DNA from: Rhizobium sullae
Lineage (GTDB): Bacteria; Pseudomonadota; Alphaproteobacteria; Rhizobiales; Rhizobiaceae
Assembly (NCBI RefSeq): GCF_025200715.1
Contig: NZ_CP104144.1
Coordinates: 1,736,001-1,800,000, forward strand
DNA: 64,000 nucleotides
Reading direction: 5' to 3'
Shown here: positions 1 through 8,371 of the stretch, in pieces
Numbering within the stretch: position 1 is the first letter of the stretch
Layout: every line of letters begins with the position of its first letter
The notes under the pieces: generated by a model
The model's database searches: none
Told to the model about the DNA's origin: nothing
The model's input: the letters and a program-made list of their open reading frames with translations, nothing else
Made by a program: the position numbers and the translations under genes

Positions 1-344
1 GTGAATATCCACCATTGCGCGATATCGCGTCCCTGTAGCGGCTTCGTCGGCGGCGTGAAGACGAGCGAGCCAGCCCGCAAATTCTGCTGCGGCGCGCCGG
101 GATAGTTGTGCGCCTCGGGTCGCTTTTCGGCAAAGGTGACATAGCCGGTCGCATTGACGAAGGCGAGAAAATCGCGATTGGTGACGGGCACTTCGTCCAT
201 CCAGAACCCATCGACCTTGACGGGATGGGCAGGTGCCTCCTCCGGGTAGTGATCGTTGGATCCCATCATGAAGGTTCCGCCGCCGATCCAGACCATGCCC
301 GGCTGTAGGCCTTCCTGTTCGACGCGCAATTCGGATATCTGCAT
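1..344 (-). CDS. formylglycine-generating-enzyme (SUMF1/FGE-sulfatase) domain protein, 3' end outside window
   Basis: The N-terminal 114 residues are visible. After a short lead the protein reads PGMVWIGGGTFMMGSN, then DGFWMDEVPVTNRDFLAFV. This is the typical opening of the FGE-sulfatase/SUMF1 fold used by formylglycine-generating enzymes and by related C-type-lectin-like enzymes such as EgtB. Members of the family that are true FGEs oxidise a cysteine of sulfatases to formylglycine. The active-site cysteines lie toward the C-terminus, outside the window, so activity cannot be judged. ATG at 344 is the first start of the frame. No signal peptide is evident. It is the last visible gene of a minus-strand cluster of exported proteins starting at 4393. 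Confidence 0.75.
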   Translation of the reverse strand, partial: MQISELRVEQEGLQPGMVWIGGGTFMMGSNDHYPEEAPAHPVKVDGFWMDEVPVTNRDFLAFVNATGYVTFAEKRPEAHNYPGAPQQNLRAGSLVFTPPTKPLQGRDIAQWWIF

Positions 345-417
345 GTGTCGTCTTCCTGTGCTTTTCGCTGAGGGCCAGTCTCCAGAAGCGCCGAACCCGC
401 GATCGTTGCTCTCTCAG

Positions 418-932
418 CTATTTCTTGTCGTCCACCGCGACCGCTGTCTGGCCCTCTCCCTTTTTCGCGTGCTCGGCTAGCATGTCGTAGGCGACGTAGT
501 ATTCATAGATGTTGCTGACGTACTGGACGGTTTCGCGTCCGACGATGGCAGCCGCGCCGTTTTCGACATTTCCGAACCAGCGGTTCTCGTCGAGCCCCAT
601 TTCCCTTGTCTGGCGCGGAATTTGCGCAGATTTCCCGGCCCGGCATTGTAGGCGGCGAAAGCAAAGAGGAGCTGTTCGCGCGGCGTCAGCTGCGGGTCGG
701 CGATATAAGTGTCGATCAGATGGCGCAGATACTTGTTGCCGGCCTGGATGTTGCTGTCAGCGCTCGACGAAATATCCTTGATGCCGAGGCGGCGCTTTTC
801 CATCGCGCCGAAATCGCCGGTATATTTACCCAGCGACATCGCCGTTTCCTGCCCCGTGGCAGCGCCAGGAATGAACGCGACGCCGACCAGCCCGCACAGC
901 ATCCGGAGTACGGCGAAAAACCGGTTTTCCAT
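418..932 (-). pseudogene. mltF: degraded membrane-bound lytic transglycosylase (MltF-type), internal deletion plus frameshift
   Basis: The reading begins with a signal peptide (ATG at 932 behind AAGGTGG) and the MltF-like N-terminus GKYTGDFGAMEKRR. It then jumps straight into the back half of an SLT lytic transglycosylase domain, IKDISSSADSNIQAGNKYLR, followed by FAAYNAGPGNL. MltF proteins are about 450-500 residues. Here the solute-binding-like domain and the front of the SLT domain, with its catalytic Glu, are missing. Near 600-612 the frame shifts: the true C-terminus (MGLDENRWFGNVENG onward, ending at 418) is in another frame from the first part, which would otherwise run to 477. Both lesions are visible directly, so the product should be non-functional. 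Confidence 0.78.
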
Positions 933-945
933 TAGGGCCACCTTG

Positions 946-1908
946 TCATTCTTCGACGGCTTGCCAGTCGTCGTTCGGATTGAATGTCTCGATCTTCGCA
1001 GCTATGTTCGACGTGTCGTCGCCCAGGTCAACTTCGTAGATGATGCCGTTCTTGTTGACGACGAAGGTCTTCACCCCGCTTATGCCATAATGGACGGGCC
1101 ATGCCACCAGCCCGAAGTTGGCGACCATGTTGCCGTTGATGACATAGTCGTAGGCTCCGCCGGCAATCGCATCTCCCTGATGCGTGAGGATGCGATAGCG
1201 ATAACCATGGAATCCGTTGCCGGCCTTGGCCGCCTTCAAATCTTCGCCGTCGGCAAGCGCCGGGCCGGCAGGGCTTTCCTCGCCACCGAAAGCCTCGGCC
1301 GGCCAGTAGAGACCATCCTGCGTGCCTTCGCTGCTGATGAGATTCTGCGCATATTCCAGTACACCATCGTCGTCGTGATCGGCGAGGGCATACTGTTCCT
1401 GCGCGGCGACATAGTCATGAATGGTGTCGATGGTTGAAAGTTCGTTGGCCCCGACCCGGCGATTTGCCACCTCCTCAAGCCCGACAAAGGTATCGAACGC
1501 CCATTTCCCGTCGTCGCCCTTAGAGATCGGGAAGGGGAACGGCCACCGCTCGCCGCCGATTTCCAGAACCTTGCGCCCGTTCACATCCTGAACGTCCAGC
1601 TTCTCCTTCAGACGCGCCTTTATGTCTGCGTAAGCCTCCGTCACGCCGTCGCTTGACTTGGTTTTGGCGGCGTCCAGGCCGAGCAGGGTTGTGAGCTTGC
1701 TCACGTCGCCGCCTTCGACCGTCGATTTGAACGCATCGACGGCTTCTTCGGGCGTGGCGAAGGTCGGTGGCTCCTGCGCGGAAGCGAAGTCCGAAATCGA
1801 CATGTTTTCGTCAGCGGTTTGTGCGTGGACGACCGACGCCAGCGCTGTGCCCGAGACAACTGCGGCGCAGGCCAGCGAGCGAAGAATGTTCTTGTAATCT
1901 GTGTTCAT
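946..1908 (-). CDS. DUF2950 family exported protein
   Basis: 320 residues with a signal peptide at the N-terminus (hydrophobic stretch ending ASVVHAQ). The body matches the DUF2950 family as I know it: an early FATPEEAVDAFKSTVEGGDVSKL segment (helical, NTF2-like pattern), GDDGKWAFDTFVG, a YVAAQEQYA block with an acidic DHDDDGV turn, and the C-terminal GYRYRILTHQG and TFVVNKNGIIYEVDLG. The function of the family is unknown. The start is well placed behind GGGAGAG. It lies 24 bp downstream of the DUF3300 gene in the same direction, the usual partner of DUF2950 in rhizobia and other proteobacteria, so the two probably share a transcript and an envelope role. Confidence 0.85.
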   Translation of the reverse strand: MNTDYKNILRSLACAAVVSGTALASVVHAQTADENMSISDFASAQEPPTFATPEEAVDAFKSTVEGGDVSKLTTLLGLDAAKTKSSDGVTEAYADIKARLKEKLDVQDVNGRKVLEIGGERWPFPFPISKGDDGKWAFDTFVGLEEVANRRVGANELSTIDTIHDYVAAQEQYALADHDDDGVLEYAQNLISSEGTQDGLYWPAEAFGGEESPAGPALADGEDLKAAKAGNGFHGYRYRILTHQGDAIAGGAYDYVINGNMVANFGLVAWPVHYGISGVKTFVVNKNGIIYEVDLGDDTSNIAAKIETFNPNDDWQAVEE

Positions 1909-1932
1909 TGTCAGCTCTCCCTTACGCCCGGA

Positions 1933-3306
1933 TTATCGGCGGCGTCCGCCACCGTGCCTGACCATCTTGTGACCGCCGCCGCCGCGATGCCCGCCTCCCA
2001 TGGAATGCCGGCCACGGTTGGAGGACAGGTTGGTGTGGTGGCGGTTTCCGGGATTGCCGAGCACCGAATTGTGTCTTGATGGGCGGTTCTGGACTCGCGC
2101 GCCCGCCTTCGGCTGCTTGATCTGTCGCGTTACATTCTTTTGGCCCGATCCTGCACGTACATTCGACGCCTTCTGCCGGTTGACTGAAGCATTTTGCGCT
2201 GCGTTGCGCGGGCGCTGGTTGGCGGCATTGGTGTTTCGGTTGCGAACCCGGTCTGCTTCCACCTTGCTCTTGCGGATGTCGTTTGCGGTAATCTTCGGTC
2301 GGTTGTTGACGATCTTATTGCCGCCTTCGCGGCGAATATCCTTCGCCTTGATGCCGATGTTGTTCTTGCGGTTTGCCTTGAAGTCGTTGCGCATCGCATT
2401 GTGGTCGATGCGATTGAACTGGTTCTTGTCGAACTTGATCTTGGACCGGTCGACGTTCTTCCAGTCGACATCGCCCATCTTGAACTTGTCGCGGTCTATG
2501 TCGATGTTGTTGAAGCACTTGTCGCAATCGATGTCGACGTCACCACCGTGCCAGTCGCCACCCCAGACGCCCCAATCGTCCCAGTCGACCACCGAGGCCC
2601 AAATTGCCCCCGTGACGGCGCCCGCAAAGAACGTTGCCGTCGGGTAGTAGTAGTTGGGGTATGGATCGGGATAGTAGCTGATCGGAGCCGTCGGATAGTC
2701 CGGTTCATAGAGCATTTGCGGCTCGTATTGCGGCACATAAACTTTCTCGGGATCCTTGGCCTGTATGACGACGGTATCGCCCTGGTTGACGACGGTGATC
2801 TTGTCGTCGCTTTTGATGACGTTATCCGCAACCGCCTTGTCGCGTAGCGTCTGTATGGAGATCAGCACATCCTTCTGCTGATAGGTGAGAGCGCTGCCGA
2901 GCGCCTGCGTCCATTCGAGATCGTCGCTCATCATCTTGACGACCTGCGGGTAGTTCAGAAGGGAAATGACACTGCCATCCCAGCTATCCTTGGGCTTCAA
3001 GTCCTTGTTGGTCTTCGATTGATCGAGAAACCGTTGCGCTTCCACGATCTGCAGCGGAAAGATCGACGCCGAGGTAATCACAGCGACGAGCTCGTCGGGA
3101 TAAAGGGCGATGCGAGCGACGAGCACCTCCAGTTCGTCTTCCGTAAGAAGATCATCCGCACCCGCATCCGCATTGGCCGCAGCTGCAGCCGTTTGGGAAG
3201 TATCCTGCGCCGTTGCTTCGGACATTAAGACAGGCGTCGCGGCGACCGACAACCAAAGCGCTGCCGATCCGAGCGAGCGCCCGATAAGGCTTAAAAGGTC
3301 TGACAT
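1933..3306 (-). CDS. DUF3300 family exported protein
   Basis: About 457 residues. ATG at 3306 is chosen because GGGAG lies 6-7 nt before it; an upstream in-frame start lacks this. A signal peptide (ending MSEATAQ) is followed by the DUF3300 core: LTEDELEVLVARIALYPDELVAVI, IVEAQRFLDQ, and VYVPQYEPQMLYEP. Next come a Tyr/Pro-rich segment, a possible single hydrophobic stretch (FFAGAVTGAIWASVV), and an Asp/Asn-rich region with a DIDCDKC pair of cysteines. The last roughly 170 residues are Arg/Asn/Gln-rich and end in a Gly/His/Arg tail, probably disordered and cationic, perhaps binding nucleic acid or envelope polymers. Function unknown. It is followed by DUF2950. Confidence 0.85.
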   Translation of the reverse strand: MSDLLSLIGRSLGSAALWLSVAATPVLMSEATAQDTSQTAAAAANADAGADDLLTEDELEVLVARIALYPDELVAVITSASIFPLQIVEAQRFLDQSKTNKDLKPKDSWDGSVISLLNYPQVVKMMSDDLEWTQALGSALTYQQKDVLISIQTLRDKAVADNVIKSDDKITVVNQGDTVVIQAKDPEKVYVPQYEPQMLYEPDYPTAPISYYPDPYPNYYYPTATFFAGAVTGAIWASVVDWDDWGVWGGDWHGGDVDIDCDKCFNNIDIDRDKFKMGDVDWKNVDRSKIKFDKNQFNRIDHNAMRNDFKANRKNNIGIKAKDIRREGGNKIVNNRPKITANDIRKSKVEADRVRNRNTNAANQRPRNAAQNASVNRQKASNVRAGSGQKNVTRQIKQPKAGARVQNRPSRHNSVLGNPGNRHHTNLSSNRGRHSMGGGHRGGGGHKMVRHGGGRRR

Positions 3307-3406
3307 GCCATCAACTCCCAATCCGTGGTCCTGAATGCGTCTGCACGTCATTGCGCTTCGTGGGCACTTTGCGGCTCTTGACAGTGTTACCGCGCGCCGT
3401 CGATGC

Positions 3407-4393
3407 CTATTGCGGATAAACCTGTTTCCAGTCGCTCTTCATGCTGGCGATTGTCCAACCGCGTTTCGGCCCTTCGTCCAGGCCCTTGTCCAGGCGCCCG
3501 ATATGGGACTGGCGATCATAGGCATATTCCCGTTCGGCATCGTCGTGGTGAACGATCAGCCCGAAGCTGCGCCCCGGGCGGGACGTCGTCCATTCCAGCA
3601 TTTGAAAGTCGCCGTCCGAGTTGCCAAAAGCGGCAATGGGGTGACGGCCGATATGGGTATAGATGCCAACCGGCTTGCCCGGTCCGTCATCGACGAAGTC
3701 GATTTCTGGCAAGCGGACGATCGCTGGTTTGCCGTTCGTCATCTCATATCTCGATTTGATCGACGAACCGACGACATTTTCCGGCTCAATGCCATAGACG
3801 CGCTGTGTCCAAGGTCGCATGAACTCGATGCCCCCACCCGAGACGATGAACACCTTGAAATCATTGGCCTTCAGATAAGAGACCAATTCGAGCATGGGTT
3901 GATAGACCATTTCGGTGTAGGACTTGCCCGTCTTCGGATGTTTCGCGGCGCCGATCCAGTCGCTTGCGATTTTCGTGAAGTCGTCGCTGGTCATGCCGGC
4001 ATGGCTGGCACCGATGAGCTGGACCAGCCCCTTCTCGCCGGACGCAGCAACGCCAGCAACATCGCCTGCCAGGACGGATTTGAACGGTTCGGTGTCCTTC
4101 CATTCAGGATGGTCAGGCGCAAGGGCCTTGATCCGGTCGAACGCAAAAGCAAGCTGGACATACATGGGCTGTTCGCCCCAGAGGGTCCCATCGTTGTCGA
4201 AGACTGCGACGCGCTCGTCAGGCCCCACGTAGTCGGTGCCACCTGCGCTCGTGACTGCCGCGACGAAATCGAGGATGCTCTGCTTCGTTGCACCGTCGTT
4301 CCAGGACGGGAGGTCATCCGCCCAAGCCACAAGCGGCGACAGCATCAGCATGAGTGCGGCGACAGGCGCTACGATCCTATGTAATCGAGACAT
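3407..4393 (-). CDS. exported HAD-superfamily phosphatase/hydrolase
   Basis: 328 residues with a signal peptide (ending PLVAWA). HAD motif I is VAVFDNDGTLW, with Asp nucleophile and DxDGT. Motif II is probably FKVFIVSGGG (Ser). Motif IV lies in IAAFGNSDGDFQML. The overall pattern is that of the periplasmic serine-phosphatase-like HAD proteins of rhizobia. It should hydrolyse a phosphomonoester in the periplasm; the substrate cannot be read from sequence. It heads the minus-strand cluster HAD-DUF3300-DUF2950-(mltF)-FGE. About 100 bp separate it from DUF3300, so the latter may also have its own promoter. Confidence 0.82.
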   Translation of the reverse strand: MSRLHRIVAPVAALMLMLSPLVAWADDLPSWNDGATKQSILDFVAAVTSAGGTDYVGPDERVAVFDNDGTLWGEQPMYVQLAFAFDRIKALAPDHPEWKDTEPFKSVLAGDVAGVAASGEKGLVQLIGASHAGMTSDDFTKIASDWIGAAKHPKTGKSYTEMVYQPMLELVSYLKANDFKVFIVSGGGIEFMRPWTQRVYGIEPENVVGSSIKSRYEMTNGKPAIVRLPEIDFVDDGPGKPVGIYTHIGRHPIAAFGNSDGDFQMLEWTTSRPGRSFGLIVHHDDAEREYAYDRQSHIGRLDKGLDEGPKRGWTIASMKSDWKQVYPQ

Positions 4394-4515
4394 AAGGGAA
4401 CCTCCGAATTCGGCCCGAGCTTAGAGAAAGAGCGAGGACAGTATTGGCATGGTTGGCATTGGTCATCGTCGAGAAATTCGCGACCGGGCATTCCCCCTGT
4501 ATCGTCAACTGGCCC

Positions 4516-4776
4516 CTAGCTCTCGTTTTCCGGGTTGGCGTGGCGGACTGCTTTCAGCGCGCCATGGATGAATTCTTCAATCTCCGCTTCGATTTCCTCA
4601 GTCAGCTGCTGGAAATCGCGCGCCCTGCCCTCATCCGCCCGCCAACGTTCGAGTGCACCTCGCGCGGTGGCGTAATCTTCACAAAGGCTCCGGAATTCCG
4701 GCATTCGTGCATAAAGTCTTCGGACGATCAGTTCGTGCGTTGGGAATTTCCTAACAACCGTGGCCAACTCCGACAT
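4516..4776 (-). CDS. small conserved hypothetical protein, 86 residues
   Basis: A compact, charged, mostly helical protein with the pattern LATVVRKFPTHELIVRRLYA, then RSLCEDYATARGALERW, and an acidic stretch EEIEAEIEEFI. Small proteins of this type are common in rhizobial genomes and have no assigned function. ATG at 4776 sits 8 nt after GAGG, and the base composition is that of coding DNA. It is followed by the HAD gene about 120 bp further on in the same direction. No membrane segment is seen. Confidence 0.6.
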   Translation of the reverse strand: MSELATVVRKFPTHELIVRRLYARMPEFRSLCEDYATARGALERWRADEGRARDFQQLTEEIEAEIEEFIHGALKAVRHANPENES

Positions 4777-4842
4777 GATGGCAACCTCGGACTAGTCCCC
4801 GATACGAGTAGTGTTGCTTGATTTCGCCAAGGGGGGAGGTGC

Positions 4843-4862
4843 GAACATGTACGAACATGTTC
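4843..4862. repeat. paired GAACATGT repeats with palindromic half
   Basis: GAACATGTAC is followed immediately by GAACATGTTC: a head-to-tail repeat with 10-bp period whose second copy is itself a perfect palindrome. It lies in the intergenic region between divergent genes (4776 minus, 4993 plus), directly after a G-rich GGGGGGAGG run. It has the look of a protein-binding site. The regulator is unknown. The spacing (GAAC-N6-GAAC) is one base short of the alphaproteobacterial LexA box. Confidence 0.35.
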
Positions 4863-4992
4863 CCCAGAAGCGCGCCGATGTACATTATGCAAGATGAATC
4901 GCAAGCTCGCTGCTGAGGGAGGCTTTTCCCGCCCGTGATCTTGCGTCATTGGCCGGCCTGGAGTTGGCGAGCGTCAAAGCGGGGTGCGCACG

Positions 4993-5205
4993 ATGACCGA
5001 TACGCATTCGTCTTCGTCCGTCGGAGCCACGGCTTCGCCACAGCATCGCGACGAGCGGAGGATCGGCGAGTTCCTGGCATCGCATGGCGGGCCTTTTTAT
5101 CAGCTGCAGGTGCAGCTGAAGCTCCTTAAGGAAAATAGCCTGCGTGCTGCACCGCGCGCGGCCCTCTTCGTCGCCCTCGCCTGGGGGAAGCATGCGCAGA
5201 GCTGA
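4993..5205 (+). pseudogene. truncated conserved hypothetical gene (N-terminal 65 residues)
   Basis: The segment reads RIGEFLASHGGPFYQLQVQL, then KLLKENSLRAAPRAALFVALAWG. This resembles the start of a family of rhizobial membrane proteins in which AxxFVxLAWG is followed by PLLLSL and further membrane helices (from memory of the family). Here the frame ends after KHAQS, inside the start region of the next gene, so everything after the first 60 residues is missing. ATG at 4993 is preferred over GTG at 4984. It overlaps the autotransporter start at 5192. Confidence 0.55.
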
Positions 5206-6862
5206 ATTCCATTTCCGACAAGCGGCATCGATGGCATATCTGGGTGCGGCGCTGATCGCTGGCCTCTGCGGGGTAGCCGGCGACGCATTTGCCGCGAACT
5301 GCAGTTCCCGCGGCGGCCTGGCCTATCTCGGCAACACGAAAGGGGCCACCGGCTCCGTCTGGCTTTCGGGAACGAGCGCCGGGTCTTTCGGTCTCGAAGC
5401 CGCGCAAGGCAATCAGACGGTTGACACCTGGAGCAAGAGCCAGCGCGGCCTCCATCTCTCGCTTTCGCCGGTCGTTTCAAACGGCAACGGTGGCACGCAC
5501 AAACTCTATGATATATCGAGCGGAAAACCGTGTCTGCTCGACACGCAGAACCAGATGCGTAGTGGTATCCTTCCGAACATCGACTGGCCGGACGGACGGC
5601 CGGATGTTGGCCCACAGCCAGTCTTCCCGGGTTTCGACTGGCCCGATGGTCGGCCGGACGTCGGCCCGCAGCCGGTGTTTCCGGGTTTCGACCGGCCCGA
5701 TGGCCGCCCGGACGTCGGCCCCCAGCCGGTCTTCCCGGGCATCGCCTGGCCTGATGGCCGCCCCGACGTCGGCCCGCAGCCTATCCCGCCGGATTTCAAT
5801 TGGCCCGACGGGCGGCCGGATGTCGGCCCGCAACCGGTGTTTCCGGGGGTCACGCCGCGCACCCCGACCGCCATCAGAGGCGGCCGCGTGGTTGCGGCCC
5901 GGACGCCGGACACCTGTATCGACCCGCGGTCGATAAATTCCAACAAGCAGCAACGCGACCTGCCGATCTGCCGGGACCTCGCTGCCGAAGAAGCCGCCGC
6001 CCAAAGCGCCGACCGATCACCCCAGGTGCCGTTGACGCCGGGCCGCGATCTGCCGGCGCCCTCGCTCTGGAACTTCTGGGCGGATATCCAGTTCGCAGAC
6101 ATATCCGACGAACGTTATGACCGCGACAGCGGCACGCTCGCCCGCTCGTTGACGATGGGTCTCGATCGCCGCATCACCAACGACCTCGTCGTCGGCATGA
6201 CCGTTTCCCTTGAGAACAGTTCGACCGATGCGTTCGACGGCACATTGGGCATCGACACGGAGGGCTTTAGCTTCGGCCCCTATGCGGCCTACCGCCTGTC
6301 GAAACACTGGGCGATCGAGGGATCGCTGACATACGGGCGCTACAACAACGATATCGACCTGAGCGTGCTGAGTGGCCGACAGGATTCGGAGCGTCTTGCC
6401 GGTGAAATCTCGCTCCACGGCCAATATAAAGTCGATGCCTATTTCATCCGCCCCAAGGCATCCGTTAGTTGGTCCCATATCGACAGCGACGCTTACGACC
6501 TCTCGGGCAGCATCCTCAACATACCGGTCAGCGTTTCCCTTCCCGGCGACAGCTTCAATTATGGCGTCCTCGATCTCTCGACCGAGGTCAGCCGTTACTT
6601 CCGTCTGCCGGACGGGCAGCCGTTCCTTGTCTTCGCAGAGCTTGGCGCGCAGTACGAATTCGAGCGACCGAACGACGGCAAGATACTGACCGGCGACCTG
6701 TCGGAAGTGACGCCTTCGCCCTGGGCGTTTTCGCTTCGCTCCGGATTCAGAATGCTGCTCAACGACAATTTGCAGATCGAAGCGACGGGCGGCTATCTGA
6801 GCTTCGGCCAGAAGGACCTCGACGCCTGGGAGGGCAAGCTCCACGTGTCATGGAGCTTCTGA
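5192..6862 (+). CDS. autotransporter-like outer-membrane beta-barrel protein with proline-rich repeat linker
   Basis: About 556 residues. ATG at 5192 is preceded by TGGGGGAAG. A signal-like hydrophobic stretch (LGAALIAGLCGVAGDAFA) is followed by a short exported domain (residues about 30-130), five 18-residue repeats of the type WPDGRPDVGPQPVFPGF, and a Thr/Arg/Pro linker. The C-terminal 260 residues alternate in beta-strand fashion, as in autotransporter barrels (FWADIQFADISDERYDR, GFSFGPYAAYRLSKHWAIEG, GFRMLLNDNLQIEATGGYL), and end in WSF, the terminal aromatic expected for BAM recognition. Likely a surface-exposed, self-inserted outer-membrane protein; the passenger is small. The gene converges on the HAD gene at 6868 with only 5 bp between. 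Confidence 0.8.
   Translation: MRRAEFHFRQAASMAYLGAALIAGLCGVAGDAFAANCSSRGGLAYLGNTKGATGSVWLSGTSAGSFGLEAAQGNQTVDTWSKSQRGLHLSLSPVVSNGNGGTHKLYDISSGKPCLLDTQNQMRSGILPNIDWPDGRPDVGPQPVFPGFDWPDGRPDVGPQPVFPGFDRPDGRPDVGPQPVFPGIAWPDGRPDVGPQPIPPDFNWPDGRPDVGPQPVFPGVTPRTPTAIRGGRVVAARTPDTCIDPRSINSNKQQRDLPICRDLAAEEAAAQSADRSPQVPLTPGRDLPAPSLWNFWADIQFADISDERYDRDSGTLARSLTMGLDRRITNDLVVGMTVSLENSSTDAFDGTLGIDTEGFSFGPYAAYRLSKHWAIEGSLTYGRYNNDIDLSVLSGRQDSERLAGEISLHGQYKVDAYFIRPKASVSWSHIDSDAYDLSGSILNIPVSVSLPGDSFNYGVLDLSTEVSRYFRLPDGQPFLVFAELGAQYEFERPNDGKILTGDLSEVTPSPWAFSLRSGFRMLLNDNLQIEATGGYLSFGQKDLDAWEGKLHVSWSF
5582..5851 (+). repeat. five tandem 54-bp repeats encoding WPDGRPDVGPQPVFPGF
   Basis: Units start at 5582, 5636, 5690, 5744 and 5798, each 18 codons. 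The protein units vary at the first residues (DW, DW, DR, AW, NW) and the fourth has PIPPDF for PVFPGF, while the DGRPDVGPQP core is unchanged. Codons differ between units, so this is not a very recent slippage product. The motif is Pro/Gly-rich with no cysteine, as expected of a stiff extended linker or an adhesive surface repeat. Confidence 0.9.
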
Positions 6863-6867
6863 GAGTG

Positions 6868-7611
6868 CTATGCTTCAATTGACTGACTGGCTGCCAACAA
6901 CGTCGACGTTAACTCTTCGGCTCCGGTTGCGACAGCAAAAGCGCCGGAAGTGGCAAGCAAGGCCTTCCTTGCCGGCCTTGGGTCGGCAGGATCGACGAAA
7001 CCTATGGCGATCATGCCAGCGGAAACCGCCGCCGCAACGCCATGCGGGCTATCATCGACCATGACGCAGCGTCCCGGTCGCGCCGAGAATTTCTCGGCGC
7101 AATGCAACAAGAGGTCGGGGGCCGGCTTTGGCCGGGCCACGATCTCAGCGCTGAAAACCCCCGGGTGAAAACTCTGCCAAAGATCGAGTTTGCCGAGACT
7201 GGCGCGAAGCCGGTGCATCGTACTGTTCGACGCAACACATTTCGGCCGGCTCAAGCTGGCGACGATCTCCCCGATGCCGGGCATTGGCATCAATGATCGC
7301 TCGAATTCGGCATAAAGCCGCCGATGCCAGGCCTGGAAGATGCTTGCGACGTCGCCCAAGCCATAGTCGCGCACGCACATGTCGCGGATCACGGCTTCCG
7401 AATTGCCAGTGAATTTTACGTGGGCTTCCGAAGGCGTGATTGCGACACCCGCCTCCTGCAGGGTTTCTGCAAGTGTGCGGCTCGCGATCGGCTCACTGTC
7501 GATGAGGACACCGTCGCAGTCGAAAATAACCAGATCAATGTTCTGAAGGAGATCGGGGTTGGAGCAATCGGAGGCGCCGGTGCAGTCTGTCGCCGATAAG
7601 GACACGTTCAC
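6868..7611 (-). CDS. HAD subfamily IA phosphatase
   Basis: 247 residues. Motif I is VIFDCDGVLIDSEP; motif II is the VASNSTMHRL segment; the motif III lysine is in ARPKPAPDLLL; motif IV is CVMVDDSPHGV. The cap domain lies between motifs I and II, as in beta-phosphoglucomutase/sugar-phosphatase-like members. It should hydrolyse a small phosphorylated metabolite in the cytoplasm. It overlaps the end of the glycerophosphodiesterase gene by 4 bp (translational coupling) and is the last gene of the ugp operon. A role in removing phosphate from a product of glycerophosphodiester breakdown, for example glycerol phosphate, is plausible but inferred. Confidence 0.85.
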   Translation of the reverse strand: MNVSLSATDCTGASDCSNPDLLQNIDLVIFDCDGVLIDSEPIASRTLAETLQEAGVAITPSEAHVKFTGNSEAVIRDMCVRDYGLGDVASIFQAWHRRLYAEFERSLMPMPGIGEIVASLSRPKCVASNSTMHRLRASLGKLDLWQSFHPGVFSAEIVARPKPAPDLLLHCAEKFSARPGRCVMVDDSPHGVAAAVSAGMIAIGFVDPADPRPARKALLATSGAFAVATGAEELTSTLLAASQSIEA

Positions 7612-8339
7612 GAACCCCGCACGCTAAGGGCAAGATCCGGCCTGTCCGTCGTGATCTGCCGGACGGGTTTGGCCAGCCAATAGGCAAGGTCGGCACTGTG
7701 ATTTGGCACCCATGCTCCGAGGCGGTCGAGGGGAATCAAGGATGTGATCTCGTCCCAGTGTGTGGCAAGGAGAGACTTCTCGATGGCAATTATATCAGAT
7801 AGTTCTTCAATTTTCTTAAGGCCAGATCTGAGGCCAAGGCGCTCGGCGGCTGCGCGGTCAAATGACGACAGCGTCCGGATATGCGGCGCAACCTCACGGA
7901 CAGTTTGAAGAACGTCAGAGTGGAAACTCGTCAGGAGCGAACGGCCGGCAAGCCCGAAGCTATCGACGAGGCTTGCCGCCCTCCTCTCAAGGCCGGAGTA
8001 AGCAACGCCATTCGCGTCGACCTTCAGCTCGATATGCAGCTCAAGGGAGCTGTCCTTGAATATCTCGAGGACCTCTTCAAGCGCCGGTATCGCGTCGCCG
8101 TCGCTGTCTTTCAGCGTGACGTTTTTGTGTTCGCCTGGAGCAAGGTCACAGACCGGCCCCGTATGATCGGTCGTGCGATCAAGCGTCGCGTCGTGGATGA
8201 CGAGCAGTTCGCCCGAACGGGTCAGGTGCACGTCAAACTCGACGCCGTCGACGGGCATTTCAGAGAGCTTGCGGAAACCCGAAACACTGTTTTCGGGCCA
8301 GAGATTGCGGCCGCCACGATGGCCGATGATGTAAACCAT
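7608..8339 (-). CDS. ugpQ: glycerophosphodiester phosphodiesterase
   Basis: 243 residues from ATG at 8339; the frame is open further upstream, but HRGG belongs at the extreme N-terminus in this family. GDPD motifs: IIGHRGGRNLWPENS (catalytic His, Asn, Glu), VEFDVHLTRSGELLVIHD (metal-binding Glu/Asp and catalytic His), LHIELKV (Glu). It hydrolyses glycerophosphodiesters to glycerol-3-phosphate and an alcohol, probably in the cytoplasm because no signal peptide is seen. It lies 32 bp after ugpE and overlaps the next gene by 4 bp, matching the UgpQ position in ugp operons. Confidence 0.9.
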   Translation of the reverse strand: MVYIIGHRGGRNLWPENSVSGFRKLSEMPVDGVEFDVHLTRSGELLVIHDATLDRTTDHTGPVCDLAPGEHKNVTLKDSDGDAIPALEEVLEIFKDSSLELHIELKVDANGVAYSGLERRAASLVDSFGLAGRSLLTSFHSDVLQTVREVAPHIRTLSSFDRAAAERLGLRSGLKKIEELSDIIAIEKSLLATHWDEITSLIPLDRLGAWVPNHSADLAYWLAKPVRQITTDRPDLALSVRGS

Positions 8340-8371
8340 GTTCGGAATTGTCCTTGTGTCTGGGCAAAGGC

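Noticed and set aside
4843..4862. LexA (SOS) box
   Set aside because: The alphaproteobacterial box is GTTC-N7-GTTC; here the GAAC words are separated by 6 nt and no SOS gene is adjacent.
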